In this document: piece after piece, positions 26,165 through 36,036 of the stretch
Layout of the letters: every line of letters starts with the position of its first letter
Numbering within the stretch: position 1 is the first letter of the stretch
DNA from: Woeseiaceae bacterium
GTDB lineage: Bacteria > Pseudomonadota > Gammaproteobacteria > Steroidobacterales > Woeseiaceae
Direction: 5' to 3'
Assembly (NCBI GenBank): GCA_013042375.1
Contig: JABDQH010000015.1
Location: 32,088 to 96,087, forward strand
Length of the DNA: 64,000 nucleotides
Notes under the pieces: generated by a model
Told to the model about the DNA's origin: nothing
Seen by the model: only the letters and a program-made list of their open reading frames with translations
Databases searched by the model: none
Program-made: the position numbers and the translations under genes

Positions 26165-27226
26165 CTAATCCATGTCCCTGACTTCTTCGAACCTGATCTT
26201 GTTGTTGGCCTGCAGGTAGGCTTCCTTGCCCGACACCCAGCCCTTTTCCACGAGGTCCATCAGGGCGCTGTCCATCGACTTCATGCCGACGCTGCCGCCG
26301 GCCTGGATCGCGGTCTCGAGCTGGTCGATCTTGCCCTGGCGAATCAGGTTCGCCACGGCCGGCGTGTTAATCATGATCTCGAGGGCCGCCGCCCGGCCGG
26401 GCTCGTGAATCGTCGGCAGTAGCTGCTGCGAGACGACGCCCCGCAACGAGGTCGAGATCATCGTGCGAATGTGGGCCTGCTTGTCGGCCGGGAAGGAATT
26501 GATGATGCGGTCCACCGTCGCCGCGGCCCCGTTGGTGTGCAGCGTGCCCATAACGAGAATGCCCATCTCGGCCGCGGTCACGGCGATACTGATGGTCTCG
26601 AGGTCGCGCATTTCACCGACGAGGATGACGTCGGGGTCCTCGCGCAGGGCCGAATTCAGTGCCTCGGCGAAATTCGGGCTGTGCACACCGACCTCGCGCT
26701 GGCTGACGAGACAGCCTTTGGGCTGGTGCACGAACTCGATCGGGTCTTCGATCGTCAGGATGTGGCCCTTCAGGCGCCGGTTCATCTCGTCGATCATCGC
26801 GGCCAGCGTCGTCGACTTGCCCGAACCGGTCTTGCCGGTGACCAGGATCATGCCTTGTGTACTGCGGCACAGCTGTTCCACGACCTTGGGCATGTTGAGA
26901 TCTTCGAGGCTCAGCGCCGTCGACGGGATCGCGCGGAAAATCGCGCCGATGCCGTTGATGTGTCGGAACGCATTGACGCGGAAGCGGGAAACGTCCTCGA
27001 TCTCGTAGGCAAAGTCGGCTGCGTCCTGCCGCTCGAAGGTCCGCTGTGCGGCGCCGTCCATGATCTCGTAAATGGCTTCCTGCACGAAGTCTGTTTCCAG
27101 TTGCTGGTCGTTGATCGTCTGCAACTGCCCGTGGATACGCGCCCGCGCCGGGTCGCCCGACACGAAGTGCAGGTCCGACGCCTTGCTCTTGAGCGCCCCG
27201 ATGAGAAATTCGTTGATCTTCGGCAT
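26165..27226 (-). CDS. PilT-family twitching ATPase (PilU-like)
   Basis: This 353-residue type IV pilus retraction-type ATPase has Walker A VTGKTGSGKSTTLAAM (about 126-141), an Asp box (LTIEDPIEFVH), Walker B DPDVILVGEMRD, and the His box TLHTNGA. The N-terminal segment SKASDLHFVSGDPARARIHG is typical of PilT/PilU. It is four bases after a second PilT-like gene and is the last gene of an operon led by a HEAT/Ser-Thr kinase. It probably powers pilus disassembly at the inner membrane. No other pil genes are in the window. Confidence 0.9.
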   Translation of the reverse strand: MPKINEFLIGALKSKASDLHFVSGDPARARIHGQLQTINDQQLETDFVQEAIYEIMDGAAQRTFERQDAADFAYEIEDVSRFRVNAFRHINGIGAIFRAIPSTALSLEDLNMPKVVEQLCRSTQGMILVTGKTGSGKSTTLAAMIDEMNRRLKGHILTIEDPIEFVHQPKGCLVSQREVGVHSPNFAEALNSALREDPDVILVGEMRDLETISIAVTAAEMGILVMGTLHTNGAAATVDRIINSFPADKQAHIRTMISTSLRGVVSQQLLPTIHEPGRAAALEIMINTPAVANLIRQGKIDQLETAIQAGGSVGMKSMDSALMDLVEKGWVSGKEAYLQANNKIRFEEVRDMD

Positions 27227-27230
27227 AAGC

Positions 27231-28331
27231 TCAGCCCGCCGCGCCGCCCGGATCGATGGCCGGCAGCAATCCGGTATCGGTGACGAAGCGCTGAAATTTC
27301 TTTTTCTCGTTGGCGAAGCGGATCGCGTCGTCGGGATCGATTTCCTTGTTGTTGATCGCCTCGAGCAGCGCCGAATCCATGAGCTGCATCCCCTGGTCCC
27401 TGCCCATCTGCAGCTGCGATGAGATCTGATGCGTCTGATCCGTGGTGATCAACTTCGCGATGGCGCGATTGTTGACGAGGATCTCGAGTACGGCACGGCG
27501 CCCGCGTCCATCCGGGGTCTTGACGAGAACCTGCGTCACGACGGCTTTGAGGCTCATGGAGAGAAAGCCCTTGGTCTGTTCGCGCAGTTCGCCGGGCAGG
27601 GCGTCGATGATGCGATCGATGGTCTTGACCGCGCCGGTCGTGTGCAATGTTCCGAGTACGAGGTGCCCGGTCTCCGCGGCCGTCATCGCCATCGAGATGG
27701 TCTCGGCGTCGCGCAGCTCGCCGACCAGAATAACGTCGGGATCCTCGCGCATCGCGGAGCGCACGCCGTCGGCGAAGCTCGTCACATGTGTGCCGACTTC
27801 GCGCTGGATGATCTGGCTCTGCTTCGACGGGTGCACGAACTCGATCGGGTCCTCGAGACTGATGATGTTCAGGCTGCGGGTCTCGTTGAGGTGGTCGATC
27901 ATCGCGGCGAGTGTCGTCGACTTGCCCGTTCCGGTGCTGCCCGTCACGAGCACCATGCCCTGGTGGTAGTCACAAAAATCCTTGAGCGCCGGCGGCATGT
28001 TCAGCTGCTCGAGTGTGGGGACATCGCCGGGGATGTAGCGGAAGACGGCGCCGATTCCCGTTGCCTTGCGGAATACGTTGACGCGAAACCGTCCGCTCTC
28101 CTCGCCGACGTAGGAAAAGTCGATATCATGGCCTTCGAGGAGCATGTCCTTTTGCTTGGCCGTCAGGATCTCGAGCAGATAGGTTTCAAGTTCGGTGTCG
28201 GTAAGCTCGCGGAACTTGATGGGCCGCAGGTCACCGTTCATGCGCAGCATCGGCGGCACGCCGACGGCGAGGTGCACGTCGGAGCAGCCCTGCGCCAGGC
28301 CTAGTTTGAGAAATGCGTCTATACGTGCCAT
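27231..28331 (-). CDS. PilT-family twitching ATPase
   Basis: This 366-residue ATPase has Walker A VTGSTGTGKSTTLAAM (about 133-148), the Asp box ISLEDPIEFVHPSK, Walker B DPDVILVGELRDAETI and His box TLHTTGAVKT. The N-terminal domain (CSDVHLAVGVPPMLRMNGDLRP) is diverged from canonical PilT, and the C-terminus extends past the usual end. Flanked by the kinase gene (4-bp gap upstream) and the second PilT-like gene. The two ATPases differ clearly, so they are paralogues and not a recent duplication. Confidence 0.9.
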   Translation of the reverse strand: MARIDAFLKLGLAQGCSDVHLAVGVPPMLRMNGDLRPIKFRELTDTELETYLLEILTAKQKDMLLEGHDIDFSYVGEESGRFRVNVFRKATGIGAVFRYIPGDVPTLEQLNMPPALKDFCDYHQGMVLVTGSTGTGKSTTLAAMIDHLNETRSLNIISLEDPIEFVHPSKQSQIIQREVGTHVTSFADGVRSAMREDPDVILVGELRDAETISMAMTAAETGHLVLGTLHTTGAVKTIDRIIDALPGELREQTKGFLSMSLKAVVTQVLVKTPDGRGRRAVLEILVNNRAIAKLITTDQTHQISSQLQMGRDQGMQLMDSALLEAINNKEIDPDDAIRFANEKKKFQRFVTDTGLLPAIDPGGAAG

Positions 28332-28335
28332 TCGG

Positions 28336-30792
28336 CTACAGTTTAACTGTATCCAGCGCTTCTGTAAGCTCTTCCATCGATTGATAGCGCTTGGTCTTGT
28401 CGACCGACATGGCCTTGCCGATGATAGCGGCCAGCTCGTCGGGAATCTCGGGGTTGATGTCCTGGCACTGCGCCGCCTTGCCCTGCACGTGCTGGTACAT
28501 GACCGACATGTGGTCGCCGCGGCTGTACGGCGGCACGCCCGTGGCCATCTCGTACATGATAACGCCGACGCTGTAGACGTCAGCGGTCTCGTCGACTTTC
28601 TTGCCCAGGATCTGCTCGGGCGCCATGTACTTGGGCGATCCGATCACGTACCCGGTCTTGGTCAGCTGCGTGTCGCCGCTGGAGGCCGCGGCCGCGACGC
28701 CGAAGTCCACGATCTTGAGCAGGCCTTCGTCATTGACCAGTACGTTTGCGGGCTTCAGGTCGCGATGAATGACGCCGGCCTGGTGAGCGACGGTCATACC
28801 CGTCGCCATGTCGCGCGAGAAGCGCAGGACCTTCTCGAGCGTCATCGGCTTGTTGTCGGGGATCTCTCCCGACAGCGTATGCGACGGGAAATACTCCATC
28901 GAGATCGCGTAGGCGCCCTGCAGGTGCAGGAAGTCGTAGATGCGAATGATGTTGCGATGCGTGATCTTGCGAGAGTAGCGCAGCTCGTGCACGAAACGTT
29001 TCATCATCTCTTCGTCCGAGGAGACGTTAGGGTTCAGGAACTTGAGGATGAGCTGTTCTTCGACGACCTCGTCCTCCATCAGCAGTACGGTACCGAAGGC
29101 ACCTTTACCGATCTTCTCGATGAACTTGTAGCGCCCATCGATAACGTCGCCCGGCTCGAGCTTCGAGATGTCGAGCATCGCCGGAGCTTGGGCAACCGCG
29201 CCGCCGGCCGCCGGGACGATATCCCCGCCACCGTCGGGCCGCCCGACCATGCTCTGGTCCTTCGCCTCCTGCAGCAGCCGGTCGAGATTTTCGTTGTCGA
29301 CGAGGAGTGTCTTGGTGTTCTCGGCGATCTTCTCGGCGCGTATGTTCTCTTCCAGGACCGCCTCGGAAAAGCGGTTGTCGATGTCCTTGAGCGCCTTGTC
29401 CGCCACATTGATGATCGTGACGTCGGCCGACTGCTTGATCTGCCTGAGCAGGTTTCGGACCGTGTCCAGCTGGGTCTCGTTGGCCAGGGCCGAGATGGCC
29501 CTGATGGCCTCGACCTGGATATCGCGGTCGGGCCGCTTCAGGAGGGGCAGGATCATCGTGATGTGCTTGTCATTGCCGAGCTTGCCGAGCGCCCGCACGA
29601 TGATCGTATCGGTCTTCGGATTCTGTCCGAGCATCTTCTCGAGCTTGGGCACAGCCTTCGCGCTGCCGATTTTCGACAGCGCGTCGATGGCGCGTTCCCG
29701 CACCCACCAGTCGGCATCGTCGGTCGCCTTGATCAGGTGTTCCTCGGCGCGCTCACTCTTGGTCGCATTGAGGATCTCGATCGCGGTGCGCCGGATGTCC
29801 TCGTCGTCCACATTGATGAGACCAACCACCGAATCCACGACTTTCGGGCCGCCGATCTCGGCGAGCGCGTCGCCGGCCCGAGAGCGCACCCACCAGTCGT
29901 CGTCGCGGATCGCGTTCAGCAGATCCTTGACCGATTCCTCGTCGCCGACCTCGTTGAGGACCTCGACGGCGGCGCGCCGCGCGTACTCCGATTCGTCCTT
30001 CAGCGCAGTAACGAGGAACTTCACGGTGTCCGGGTGATTTGCCTGGATGAGGACGTCGACGGCCTGGCCCTGGACGTCGAGATCGGGATCGGTCAGCAGT
30101 TCGGCGACCTTCCCGACGTTGACGTCCTGGCCGCGCGTGCCGAGGACCTTCAGCGCGGCGCCGCGCACCATCTTGTTCGAGTCCCGGAGCTGGCCTTCGA
30201 CCGCTCGCGTGATTTCGTGCTTGTTGAATTTGGACAGCAGGTTCATCAGGTGGATCTTGATGATCGGGTCCTTGCCGCCCATGCGCGCGATCAGGTCGGG
30301 CACCATGTCCGGCTTGATCGTTTCCTGGATGATCTGGAAGATCGCGGCCTTTTCCTTTGGCTCGCATTCGTAGGCACGCTGCAGAAGTTCGTGCACGGAC
30401 AGGTCGTCCTTGTGGACTCGCAGCACCTCGATCAGGGCGGGCTTGGAGACTTCGTCGTCGTCGAAAAACTCGAGCAACGCGTTCGCGTTGTAGTCGGTGC
30501 TGCTGGAGAGCGCCCATGCCGTACCCGATACGACACGTTCGTTGCCGTCAGCCAGGCCTTCCCGGTACATGTCGAGGTTCTTGTCATTGACGAGCGAGCC
30601 GAGGATGTCGACGAGCACCATCGTGTGCGACTTGTCTGACAGCGCCAGCGCGTCGATGATCTTGGGGACGGCCCTGTTTCCGGCTCCCTTGAGCTTTTCG
30701 ACCAGTCTGCGCGCATTCGGCGACGCCGGATCAGGCTCGGCTATCAGTTGTGACAGCACCTGGTCCGAACGAAATGACGCGAAGAAATTCAC
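28336..30792 (-). CDS. HEAT-repeat Ser/Thr protein kinase
   Basis: This 818-residue protein has about ten HEAT repeats in the N-terminal half (residues about 15-450, with recurring ALGKLGN, AISALANE and DALAEIGGPK elements). A short linker leads to a complete Hanks-type kinase domain (about 550-818). The kinase shows GKGAFGTVLL (Gly loop), LILKFLN (ATP-binding Lys), VIHRDLKPANVLV (catalytic loop), KIVDFGVAAAA (DFG) and YMAPEQ. No membrane segment is evident, unlike PknB-type kinases. The start is a GTG. It is four bases upstream of two PilT ATPase genes and so likely regulates pilus retraction or motility; that role is inference from context. Confidence 0.9.
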   Translation of the reverse strand: MNFFASFRSDQVLSQLIAEPDPASPNARRLVEKLKGAGNRAVPKIIDALALSDKSHTMVLVDILGSLVNDKNLDMYREGLADGNERVVSGTAWALSSSTDYNANALLEFFDDDEVSKPALIEVLRVHKDDLSVHELLQRAYECEPKEKAAIFQIIQETIKPDMVPDLIARMGGKDPIIKIHLMNLLSKFNKHEITRAVEGQLRDSNKMVRGAALKVLGTRGQDVNVGKVAELLTDPDLDVQGQAVDVLIQANHPDTVKFLVTALKDESEYARRAAVEVLNEVGDEESVKDLLNAIRDDDWWVRSRAGDALAEIGGPKVVDSVVGLINVDDEDIRRTAIEILNATKSERAEEHLIKATDDADWWVRERAIDALSKIGSAKAVPKLEKMLGQNPKTDTIIVRALGKLGNDKHITMILPLLKRPDRDIQVEAIRAISALANETQLDTVRNLLRQIKQSADVTIINVADKALKDIDNRFSEAVLEENIRAEKIAENTKTLLVDNENLDRLLQEAKDQSMVGRPDGGGDIVPAAGGAVAQAPAMLDISKLEPGDVIDGRYKFIEKIGKGAFGTVLLMEDEVVEEQLILKFLNPNVSSDEEMMKRFVHELRYSRKITHRNIIRIYDFLHLQGAYAISMEYFPSHTLSGEIPDNKPMTLEKVLRFSRDMATGMTVAHQAGVIHRDLKPANVLVNDEGLLKIVDFGVAAAASSGDTQLTKTGYVIGSPKYMAPEQILGKKVDETADVYSVGVIMYEMATGVPPYSRGDHMSVMYQHVQGKAAQCQDINPEIPDELAAIIGKAMSVDKTKRYQSMEELTEALDTVKL

Positions 30793-31017
30793 GCCTGCGT
30801 CCCTGCGCCGACGGTCATCGGCATGATTTTTCGATTCGAACCCAAACTTTCTTGCTCTTGCCCAAAGCTGAACGCTGCATTATGCCACATTGGAATCTGC
30901 ACAAGTCCCGCCGCGACTGGCTTTGTGCCAATCGTGACCAGTACAATGTGCTCCCTTTGTGCCGGCCCCGGCCGGACTATTCATCCCTCGATTTTACCTA
31001 ATGCCCAGCTGCGAAGT

Positions 31018-32115
31018 GTGACCGTGTCAACAGAATCAAATCAATCCAAGTTCCTAAATTCCATAAAGATATCAGCGATCGGCCGGCCCTTGGGCGAGGT
31101 TGCGCGGATTCGCGACGTCGAGGTGACCGACAACGGTCTCAAGGCCTCGGTCGAGTTCGGTTTCGCCTGTGCCGGTTTGCACGACGCCATTCGCGAGGAG
31201 GTCACGGACATCGTCCGCGATGAACTGGGGTTGGACGACGTCAGCCTCGAGTTTTCTACGAAGATCCGCAGGCATGCCGTGCAGCGCACTCTGCAGCCGT
31301 TGCCGGGGGTGAAAAACCTGATCGCGATCGCCTCGGGCAAAGGTGGTGTCGGCAAATCGACCGTCGCCGCCAATGTCGCGCTGGCGCTGGCGGGCGAGGG
31401 CGCGTCGGTCGGCGTGCTCGACGCCGACATCTACGGCCCGAGCCAGGTGCAGATGCTCGGCCTCGGCGGCCAGGTGCCGGACAGCAAGGACGGCAAGACG
31501 ATGCTCCCCTTGCGGGCACACGGTGTACAGGTCATGTCCATGGGCGCACTCGTCGACGCCGACCAGCCAATGGTCTGGCGCGGCCCGATGGTCACGTCGG
31601 CGCTGAACCAGCTGGCGACGCAGACCAACTGGGACGACCTGGACTACCTGATCGTCGACATGCCGCCCGGCACCGGCGACATTCAGCTTACGCTTGCGCA
31701 GCAGATTCCGGTTACCGGGTCCGTCGTCGTCACGACGCCCCAGACCATCGCCACGCTGGATGCACGCAAGGGCCTGCAGATGTTCCGCAAGGTCTCGATC
31801 CCGGTGTTCGGGGTCATCGAGAACATGGCGACGCACATCTGCTCGAACTGCGGTCACGAGGAAGCGATCTTCGGAGCGGGCGGCGGCGACGATATCGTGA
31901 CCGACTTCGGCGTGCCGTTGCTGGCCCGCCTGCCGCTCGACGCCCGCATTCGTGAGCAGACGGACTCGGGCAAGCCGACCGTCGTCGCCGAGCCGGATTC
32001 AGGCATAGCGCGTGCATTCCGCGAGGCGGCCTGGAATATCGGCGCCGCGCAGGCTGCCGAGCCCGTGGATCACAGCTCGAAATTCGGCCCGATCGTCGTA
32101 GAGCCGGGTAAGTGA
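31018..32115 (+). CDS. apbC: Mrp/ApbC family Fe-S cluster carrier ATPase
   Basis: This P-loop NTPase binds and transfers Fe-S clusters in the cytoplasm. It has a deviant Walker [16 protein letters not shown] (about residue 105), [24 protein letters not shown], and the cluster-binding CSNC. The N-terminal MIP18-like domain is present but diverged. The start is uncertain: GTG at 31018 or 31024 both lie just before the recognisable domain and neither has a clear ribosome site, giving 363-365 residues. The 225-bp gap upstream is shared with the divergent kinase operon. Its stop overlaps dcd (GTGA). Confidence 0.92.
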   Translation: MTVSTESNQSKFLNSIKISAIGRPLGEVARIRDVEVTDNGLKASVEFGFACAGLHDAIREEVTDIVRDELGLDDVSLEFSTKIRRHAVQRTLQPLPGVKNLIAIASGKGGVGKSTVAANVALALAGEGASVGVLDADIYGPSQVQMLGLGGQVPDSKDGKTMLPLRAHGVQVMSMGALVDADQPMVWRGPMVTSALNQLATQTNWDDLDYLIVDMPPGTGDIQLTLAQQIPVTGSVVVTTPQTIATLDARKGLQMFRKVSIPVFGVIENMATHICSNCGHEEAIFGAGGGDDIVTDFGVPLLARLPLDARIREQTDSGKPTVVAEPDSGIARAFREAAWNIGAAQAAEPVDHSSKFGPIVVEPGK

Positions 32116-32678
32116 GCATCAAGTCCGATCGCTGGATTCGCCGCATGGCGCAAGAGCAGGGCATGATCGAACCGTTCGAGCCCGGCCAGGTCCGCGAGAA
32201 CGAGCACGGCCGCATCGTCAGCTATGGCACGTCGAGCTACGGTTACGACGTGCGCTGTTCCGACGAATTCAAGATATTCACCAACATCAATTCAGCCATC
32301 GTCGACCCGAAGGGGTTCGACGATTCGAGCTTCGTCGACGTGCAGAACGACGTCTGCGTCATTCCGCCGAACTCGTTCGCGCTGGCGCGCACGGTCGAGT
32401 TCTTCCGCATACCGCGCACCGTGCTGACGATTTGCCTCGGCAAATCGACCTACGCGCGCTGCGGCATCATCGTCAACGTCACCCCGCTCGAGCCCGAGTG
32501 GCAAGGGCACGTCACGCTCGAGTTCTCGAACACGACGCCGCTGCCGGCCAAGATCTACGCCAACGAGGGTGTGGCGCAGATGCTGTTCCTCGAATCCGAC
32601 GAGGCCTGCGAGACCTCCTACGCCGACCGCGGCGGTAAGTACCAGGGACAGACCGGCGTCACTCTCCCCAAGGCCTGA
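32112..32678 (+). CDS. dcd: dCTP deaminase
   Basis: This enzyme deaminates dCTP to dUTP for thymidylate synthesis. The 188 residues contain [16 protein letters not shown], the [29 protein letters not shown] core with the catalytic Glu (given as adjacent motifs [10 protein letters not shown] and [10 protein letters not shown]), and a C-terminal [13 protein letters not shown] lid. Length equals the family norm. The GTG start overlaps the apbC stop by four bases, so it is translationally coupled. Confidence 0.96.
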   Translation: MSIKSDRWIRRMAQEQGMIEPFEPGQVRENEHGRIVSYGTSSYGYDVRCSDEFKIFTNINSAIVDPKGFDDSSFVDVQNDVCVIPPNSFALARTVEFFRIPRTVLTICLGKSTYARCGIIVNVTPLEPEWQGHVTLEFSNTTPLPAKIYANEGVAQMLFLESDEACETSYADRGGKYQGQTGVTLPKA

Positions 32679-32688
32679 GGGGCATGCG

Positions 32689-33333
32689 CTAGTCGAATGT
32701 CTGCACGATCGGGTCTGACGCCGGCTGACCGTCGATGAGCGCTTCACCATCGCGATAGACCGCGCGCCCGGATGCAACGAGTCCGGCGGCCTCGGGATAG
32801 ATGCGGTGTTCGACGGCTTGCACGCGGTGCTGCAGTTGTTCAGCGGTCTCGCCGTCGCAGACCCGCAGCCGACCCTGCAGGATGCGCGGCCCGCCGTCGA
32901 GTTCCTCGGTGACGAAGTGCACGGTGCTGCCATGCCATTTATCGCCGGCTTCGAGCACGCGCCGATGCGTGTTCAGGCCCGGGTATTTCGGCAGCAGCGC
33001 CGGGTGAATATTGAGGATCTTCCCCTCGTAATGGCCGACGAACCACGGGCTCAGGATGCGCATGAAGCCTGCCAGGACGATCAGGTCGGGATCGAACTCG
33101 TCGAGGACATCAGCCACGGCCCGGTCGAACGACTCGCGGTCCTCGAACTCGCCGTGCTCGATGCACGCGGTCGGTATCCCCGCCTGGCGCGCGCGTTCGA
33201 GGCCGAACGCCGCGGGCCGGTTGCTGAAGACGAGGCGCAGGTCGAGATCGAGCGCGCCCGCCGCGACGCGGTCAATAAAGGCCTGGAGATTGGTGCCCGA
33301 TCCGGAGATCAGGATCGCTGCGCGGCAGGCCAT
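32689..33333 (-). CDS. purN: phosphoribosylglycinamide formyltransferase
   Basis: The 10-formyl-THF-dependent GAR transformylase of purine synthesis (third step), 214 residues. Motifs are ISGSGTNLQAFID (phosphate loop), FMRILSPWFV, HPALLPKYPGLNTH with the catalytic His, and a TVHFVTEELDGGP segment with the catalytic Asp. Its ATG shares one base with the purM stop (TGATG). Convergent with dcd. Confidence 0.96.
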   Translation of the reverse strand: MACRAAILISGSGTNLQAFIDRVAAGALDLDLRLVFSNRPAAFGLERARQAGIPTACIEHGEFEDRESFDRAVADVLDEFDPDLIVLAGFMRILSPWFVGHYEGKILNIHPALLPKYPGLNTHRRVLEAGDKWHGSTVHFVTEELDGGPRILQGRLRVCDGETAEQLQHRVQAVEHRIYPEAAGLVASGRAVYRDGEALIDGQPASDPIVQTFD

Positions 33334-34352
33334 CAGACGTACCGGACTGCCCGGTCGCCGGCAACGACGCGACCCATCGGCCAGGCCCGCTCGCCGGCAC
33401 GTTCGAGCAGGTCGATCGTCGTCGCGGCGTCATCCGCGCCGACCACCACGACCATGCCGACCCCGCAGTTGAAGGTGCGGCGCATCTCGCCGGTCTCGAC
33501 CTTGCCGTGCGCCGCGAGGAATTCGAACACGGGTCCCTGCTGCCAGGACGCCGTATCGATCTCGGCCGCGAGGCCTCCGGGCAACACGCGCGGGATATTC
33601 TCCGTGATGCCGCCGCCCGTGATGTGCGCCAAGCCACGAACGGCCACCTCGGCGAGCAAACCGAGTATCGGCTTGACGTAGATCTTTGTCGGCGCAAGCA
33701 GCCTTGCGGCCGCCGGCATGCCGTCTATCTCGGCGCCCGGCGCGCGTTCGAGAACCTTGCGGATCAGCGAGTAGCCGTTCGAGTGAGGGCCCGTCGACGC
33801 CAGACCGATGATGACGTCGTCGGCGCGGATGCGGCTGCCGTCGATGATGCTGTCACGATCCACGGCACCGACCGTGAAGCCCGCGAGATCGTATTCACCC
33901 GGCGCGTACATGTCGGGCATTTCGGCTGTCTCGCCGCCGATCAGCGCGGCGCCTGCCTGCAGGCAGCCCTCGGCAACGCCGGCGATGACATCGGTCGCGA
34001 CATCGTTGTCGAGCTTGCCGCAGGCGAAATAGTCGAGAAAGAACAAGGGCTCGGCGCCCTGGACCAGTACGTCGTTGACACACATCGCGACGAGGTCGAT
34101 GCCGATCGTATCGTGGATGCCGAGCTGCTGGGCCAGCATCAGTTTGGTGCCGACGCCGTCGGTACCAGAGACGAGCACCGGGTTGCGGTACTTGCCCTGC
34201 GGCAGCGCGAACAGGCCGCCGAATCCGCCGATCCCGGCGAGCACTTCGGGTCGTCGGGTGCGCTGCACGAGCGGCTTGATGCGCTCGACCAGCTCGTTGC
34301 CTGCGTCGATATCGACGCCGGCGTCCTTATACGTGAGAGGCTTGTCGCTCAT
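33333..34352 (-). CDS. purM: phosphoribosylaminoimidazole (AIR) synthetase
   Basis: FGAM cyclo-ligase of purine synthesis, 339 residues. It has the start [42 protein letters not shown] and [15 protein letters not shown] motifs. The ATG at 34352 gives the usual family start; the frame stays open upstream but that part is not homologous. It is the first gene of purM-purN and diverges from the DUF2066 gene across 67 bp, a conserved gammaproteobacterial arrangement. Confidence 0.96.
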   Translation of the reverse strand: MSDKPLTYKDAGVDIDAGNELVERIKPLVQRTRRPEVLAGIGGFGGLFALPQGKYRNPVLVSGTDGVGTKLMLAQQLGIHDTIGIDLVAMCVNDVLVQGAEPLFFLDYFACGKLDNDVATDVIAGVAEGCLQAGAALIGGETAEMPDMYAPGEYDLAGFTVGAVDRDSIIDGSRIRADDVIIGLASTGPHSNGYSLIRKVLERAPGAEIDGMPAAARLLAPTKIYVKPILGLLAEVAVRGLAHITGGGITENIPRVLPGGLAAEIDTASWQQGPVFEFLAAHGKVETGEMRRTFNCGVGMVVVVGADDAATTIDLLERAGERAWPMGRVVAGDRAVRYV

Positions 34353-34419
34353 TTGAAGGGTGGCATTCTCGGCGAGGGCGATATAATAGAGCCTTGGGCC
34401 AGGAGGGGAAACCACCCTT

Positions 34420-35484
34420 GTGAATTCTCGTATGCAGACATTGGCCGGCTGGTGCCGGCGCGTCATCCTGTTGTCGCTCGTTTTGCCGGCCGTCGCGCTG
34501 GCGGTCGAGGTGCCGACGCTTTTCACGGCCGAGGTGCCTTACGAGCGCGATGCCCGGGACCCGCGCGGCCTTGCCTATCGCTACGCGTTGACGGAGATCC
34601 TGCAACGCGTGTCGGGGTCGGAAGTGGCGTCGGACCGTCAGATGGTCGACGAACTCTTCCCCGATCCGGCCGTCTACGTCATGCAGTTCCGGCCCGGCGC
34701 CAACAACACGCTGTGGGTGTCGTTCGACGGGCAGGCGATAGAGCGCACGCTGCGCAGCGCGGGCCAGACCTACTGGGGTGCCGATCGGCCCCTGACGCTT
34801 GTCTGGGTCGCGGTCGACTGGGGGCAGGGGCGGCGTGAGATCGTCGCGGCCGATGATCCCGAGCGCCGCTCCGCCGAGTCACGCTCGATCGATCGCAATC
34901 GACGTATCCGCGAACGGATTCTCGAGGTCGCCGATCGGCGCGGCCTGCCGCTCATATTCCCGCTGCTCGACTCGACGGACCTGCAGGGTGTCGACTTTGC
35001 CGATATCTGGGGCGGTTTCGACGAGGCCGTGCTCGAGGCATCCCGCCGCTACAGCGTGAATTCGATCCTGATCGGACGCGTCCGCCCGGGGTCGGGGCAG
35101 CGAGATCGCTGGACCTACCATTTCGGTGGCGGCGAAACGTCGCTGGGCGGGTCGCCGGAGTCGGTGCTCGGCCGCGTTGCGGATATGCTCGCAGCCGAGT
35201 TTGCAATCGCCGGCGACACGCCGGTCGAGGTTATCGCACTCAACGTAGCGGGCGTCACGTCAATCGCCGCCTACGGCGAAGTGCATCGCATGCTCAGGGA
35301 CGTGCCGCACGTCGAAAATTTTGCCGTCACGGAGGTCGTCGGCGATCGCGTGTCGTACCGGGTCGAGGTGCGCGGAGGCGCCGCGCGCCTCGGGCGTGTG
35401 CTGCGCTTCGGCGGGCTGATCGAGCAGGACGAGCCCGAGCTGTTGGAGTCGCCCGCCGACCTCGAGTACTTTTACCCTCGCTGA
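34420..35484 (+). CDS. DUF2066 domain exported protein
   Basis: This 354-residue protein has a signal peptide (about residues 1-28, ending VALA) and the DUF2066 domain. Characteristic segments are [18 protein letters not shown] and [17 protein letters not shown]. The family lies between purM and hda in many Gammaproteobacteria and has no established function; a periplasmic or envelope location is expected. The GTG start follows an AGGAGG. An ATG four codons later is possible. Confidence 0.88.
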   Translation: MNSRMQTLAGWCRRVILLSLVLPAVALAVEVPTLFTAEVPYERDARDPRGLAYRYALTEILQRVSGSEVASDRQMVDELFPDPAVYVMQFRPGANNTLWVSFDGQAIERTLRSAGQTYWGADRPLTLVWVAVDWGQGRREIVAADDPERRSAESRSIDRNRRIRERILEVADRRGLPLIFPLLDSTDLQGVDFADIWGGFDEAVLEASRRYSVNSILIGRVRPGSGQRDRWTYHFGGGETSLGGSPESVLGRVADMLAAEFAIAGDTPVEVIALNVAGVTSIAAYGEVHRMLRDVPHVENFAVTEVVGDRVSYRVEVRGGAARLGRVLRFGGLIEQDEPELLESPADLEYFYPR

Positions 35485-35489
35485 GCACG

Positions 35490-36035
35490 ATGACTCTGAG
35501 CTGGCTCCCCAACGCGATATCCCTGTTTCGTATCGCTCTGATACCGCCGATCCTGTTCCTCGTCGTCCAGGAGCAGTATGGATGGGCGCTCGCGCTGTTT
35601 TTTATCGCTGGATTCTCGGACGGCGTCGACGGCTACCTCGCCGTGCGCTGCGACTGGCAGTCGCGTCTCGGCGGCCTGCTCGATCCGGCTGCCGACAAGC
35701 TCCTGATGACCGGCATGTTCGTGATGCTCGCTTGGGGGGGGCATATCCCGGTGTGGCTGGCGGCCACCGTCATCGGTCGCGACGTTGTCATCGTGGCGGG
35801 AGCGCTGACCTACAATTACTTGTTCGAACCGGTCGAGGGGGAACCGACACGTATCAGTAAGATCAACACGGCGCTGCAGATCCTGTTCGTGCTGTTCGTC
35901 CTGAGCCGGGCGGGATTCGGCTGGCCCGAGGAGATTACTATTACGCTGCTGGGCGCCGCCGTGTTCGTAACCGTCGTGATCAGCGGCGCCGACTATGTGC
36001 TGTCCTGGACTCAAAGGGCGCGTGCGAGAGAATGA
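35490..36035 (+). CDS. CDP-alcohol phosphatidyltransferase family protein (PgsA-like)
   Basis: This 181-residue integral membrane enzyme has the family signature spread over SDGVDGYLAVR and GGLLDPAADK (about residues 49-76), i.e. DGxxD, AxR, G and DxxxD. The likely reaction is transfer of glycerol-3-phosphate or a similar alcohol onto CDP-diacylglycerol. It starts six bases after the DUF2066 stop. This locus commonly holds such a gene next to the PerM-like transporter. Exact substrate unproven. Confidence 0.9.
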   Translation: MTLSWLPNAISLFRIALIPPILFLVVQEQYGWALALFFIAGFSDGVDGYLAVRCDWQSRLGGLLDPAADKLLMTGMFVMLAWGGHIPVWLAATVIGRDVVIVAGALTYNYLFEPVEGEPTRISKINTALQILFVLFVLSRAGFGWPEEITITLLGAAVFVTVVISGADYVLSWTQRARARE

Positions 36036-36036
36036 C

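Noticed and set aside
28336..28352. Palindrome ACAGTTTAACTGT at the kinase end as an operator
   Set aside because: It lies within the last codons of the kinase and is short enough to be chance; no promoter follows.
31001..31020. ATG at 31001 as the apbC start
   Set aside because: It is out of frame with the gene and hits a stop after six codons; the start must be a later GTG.
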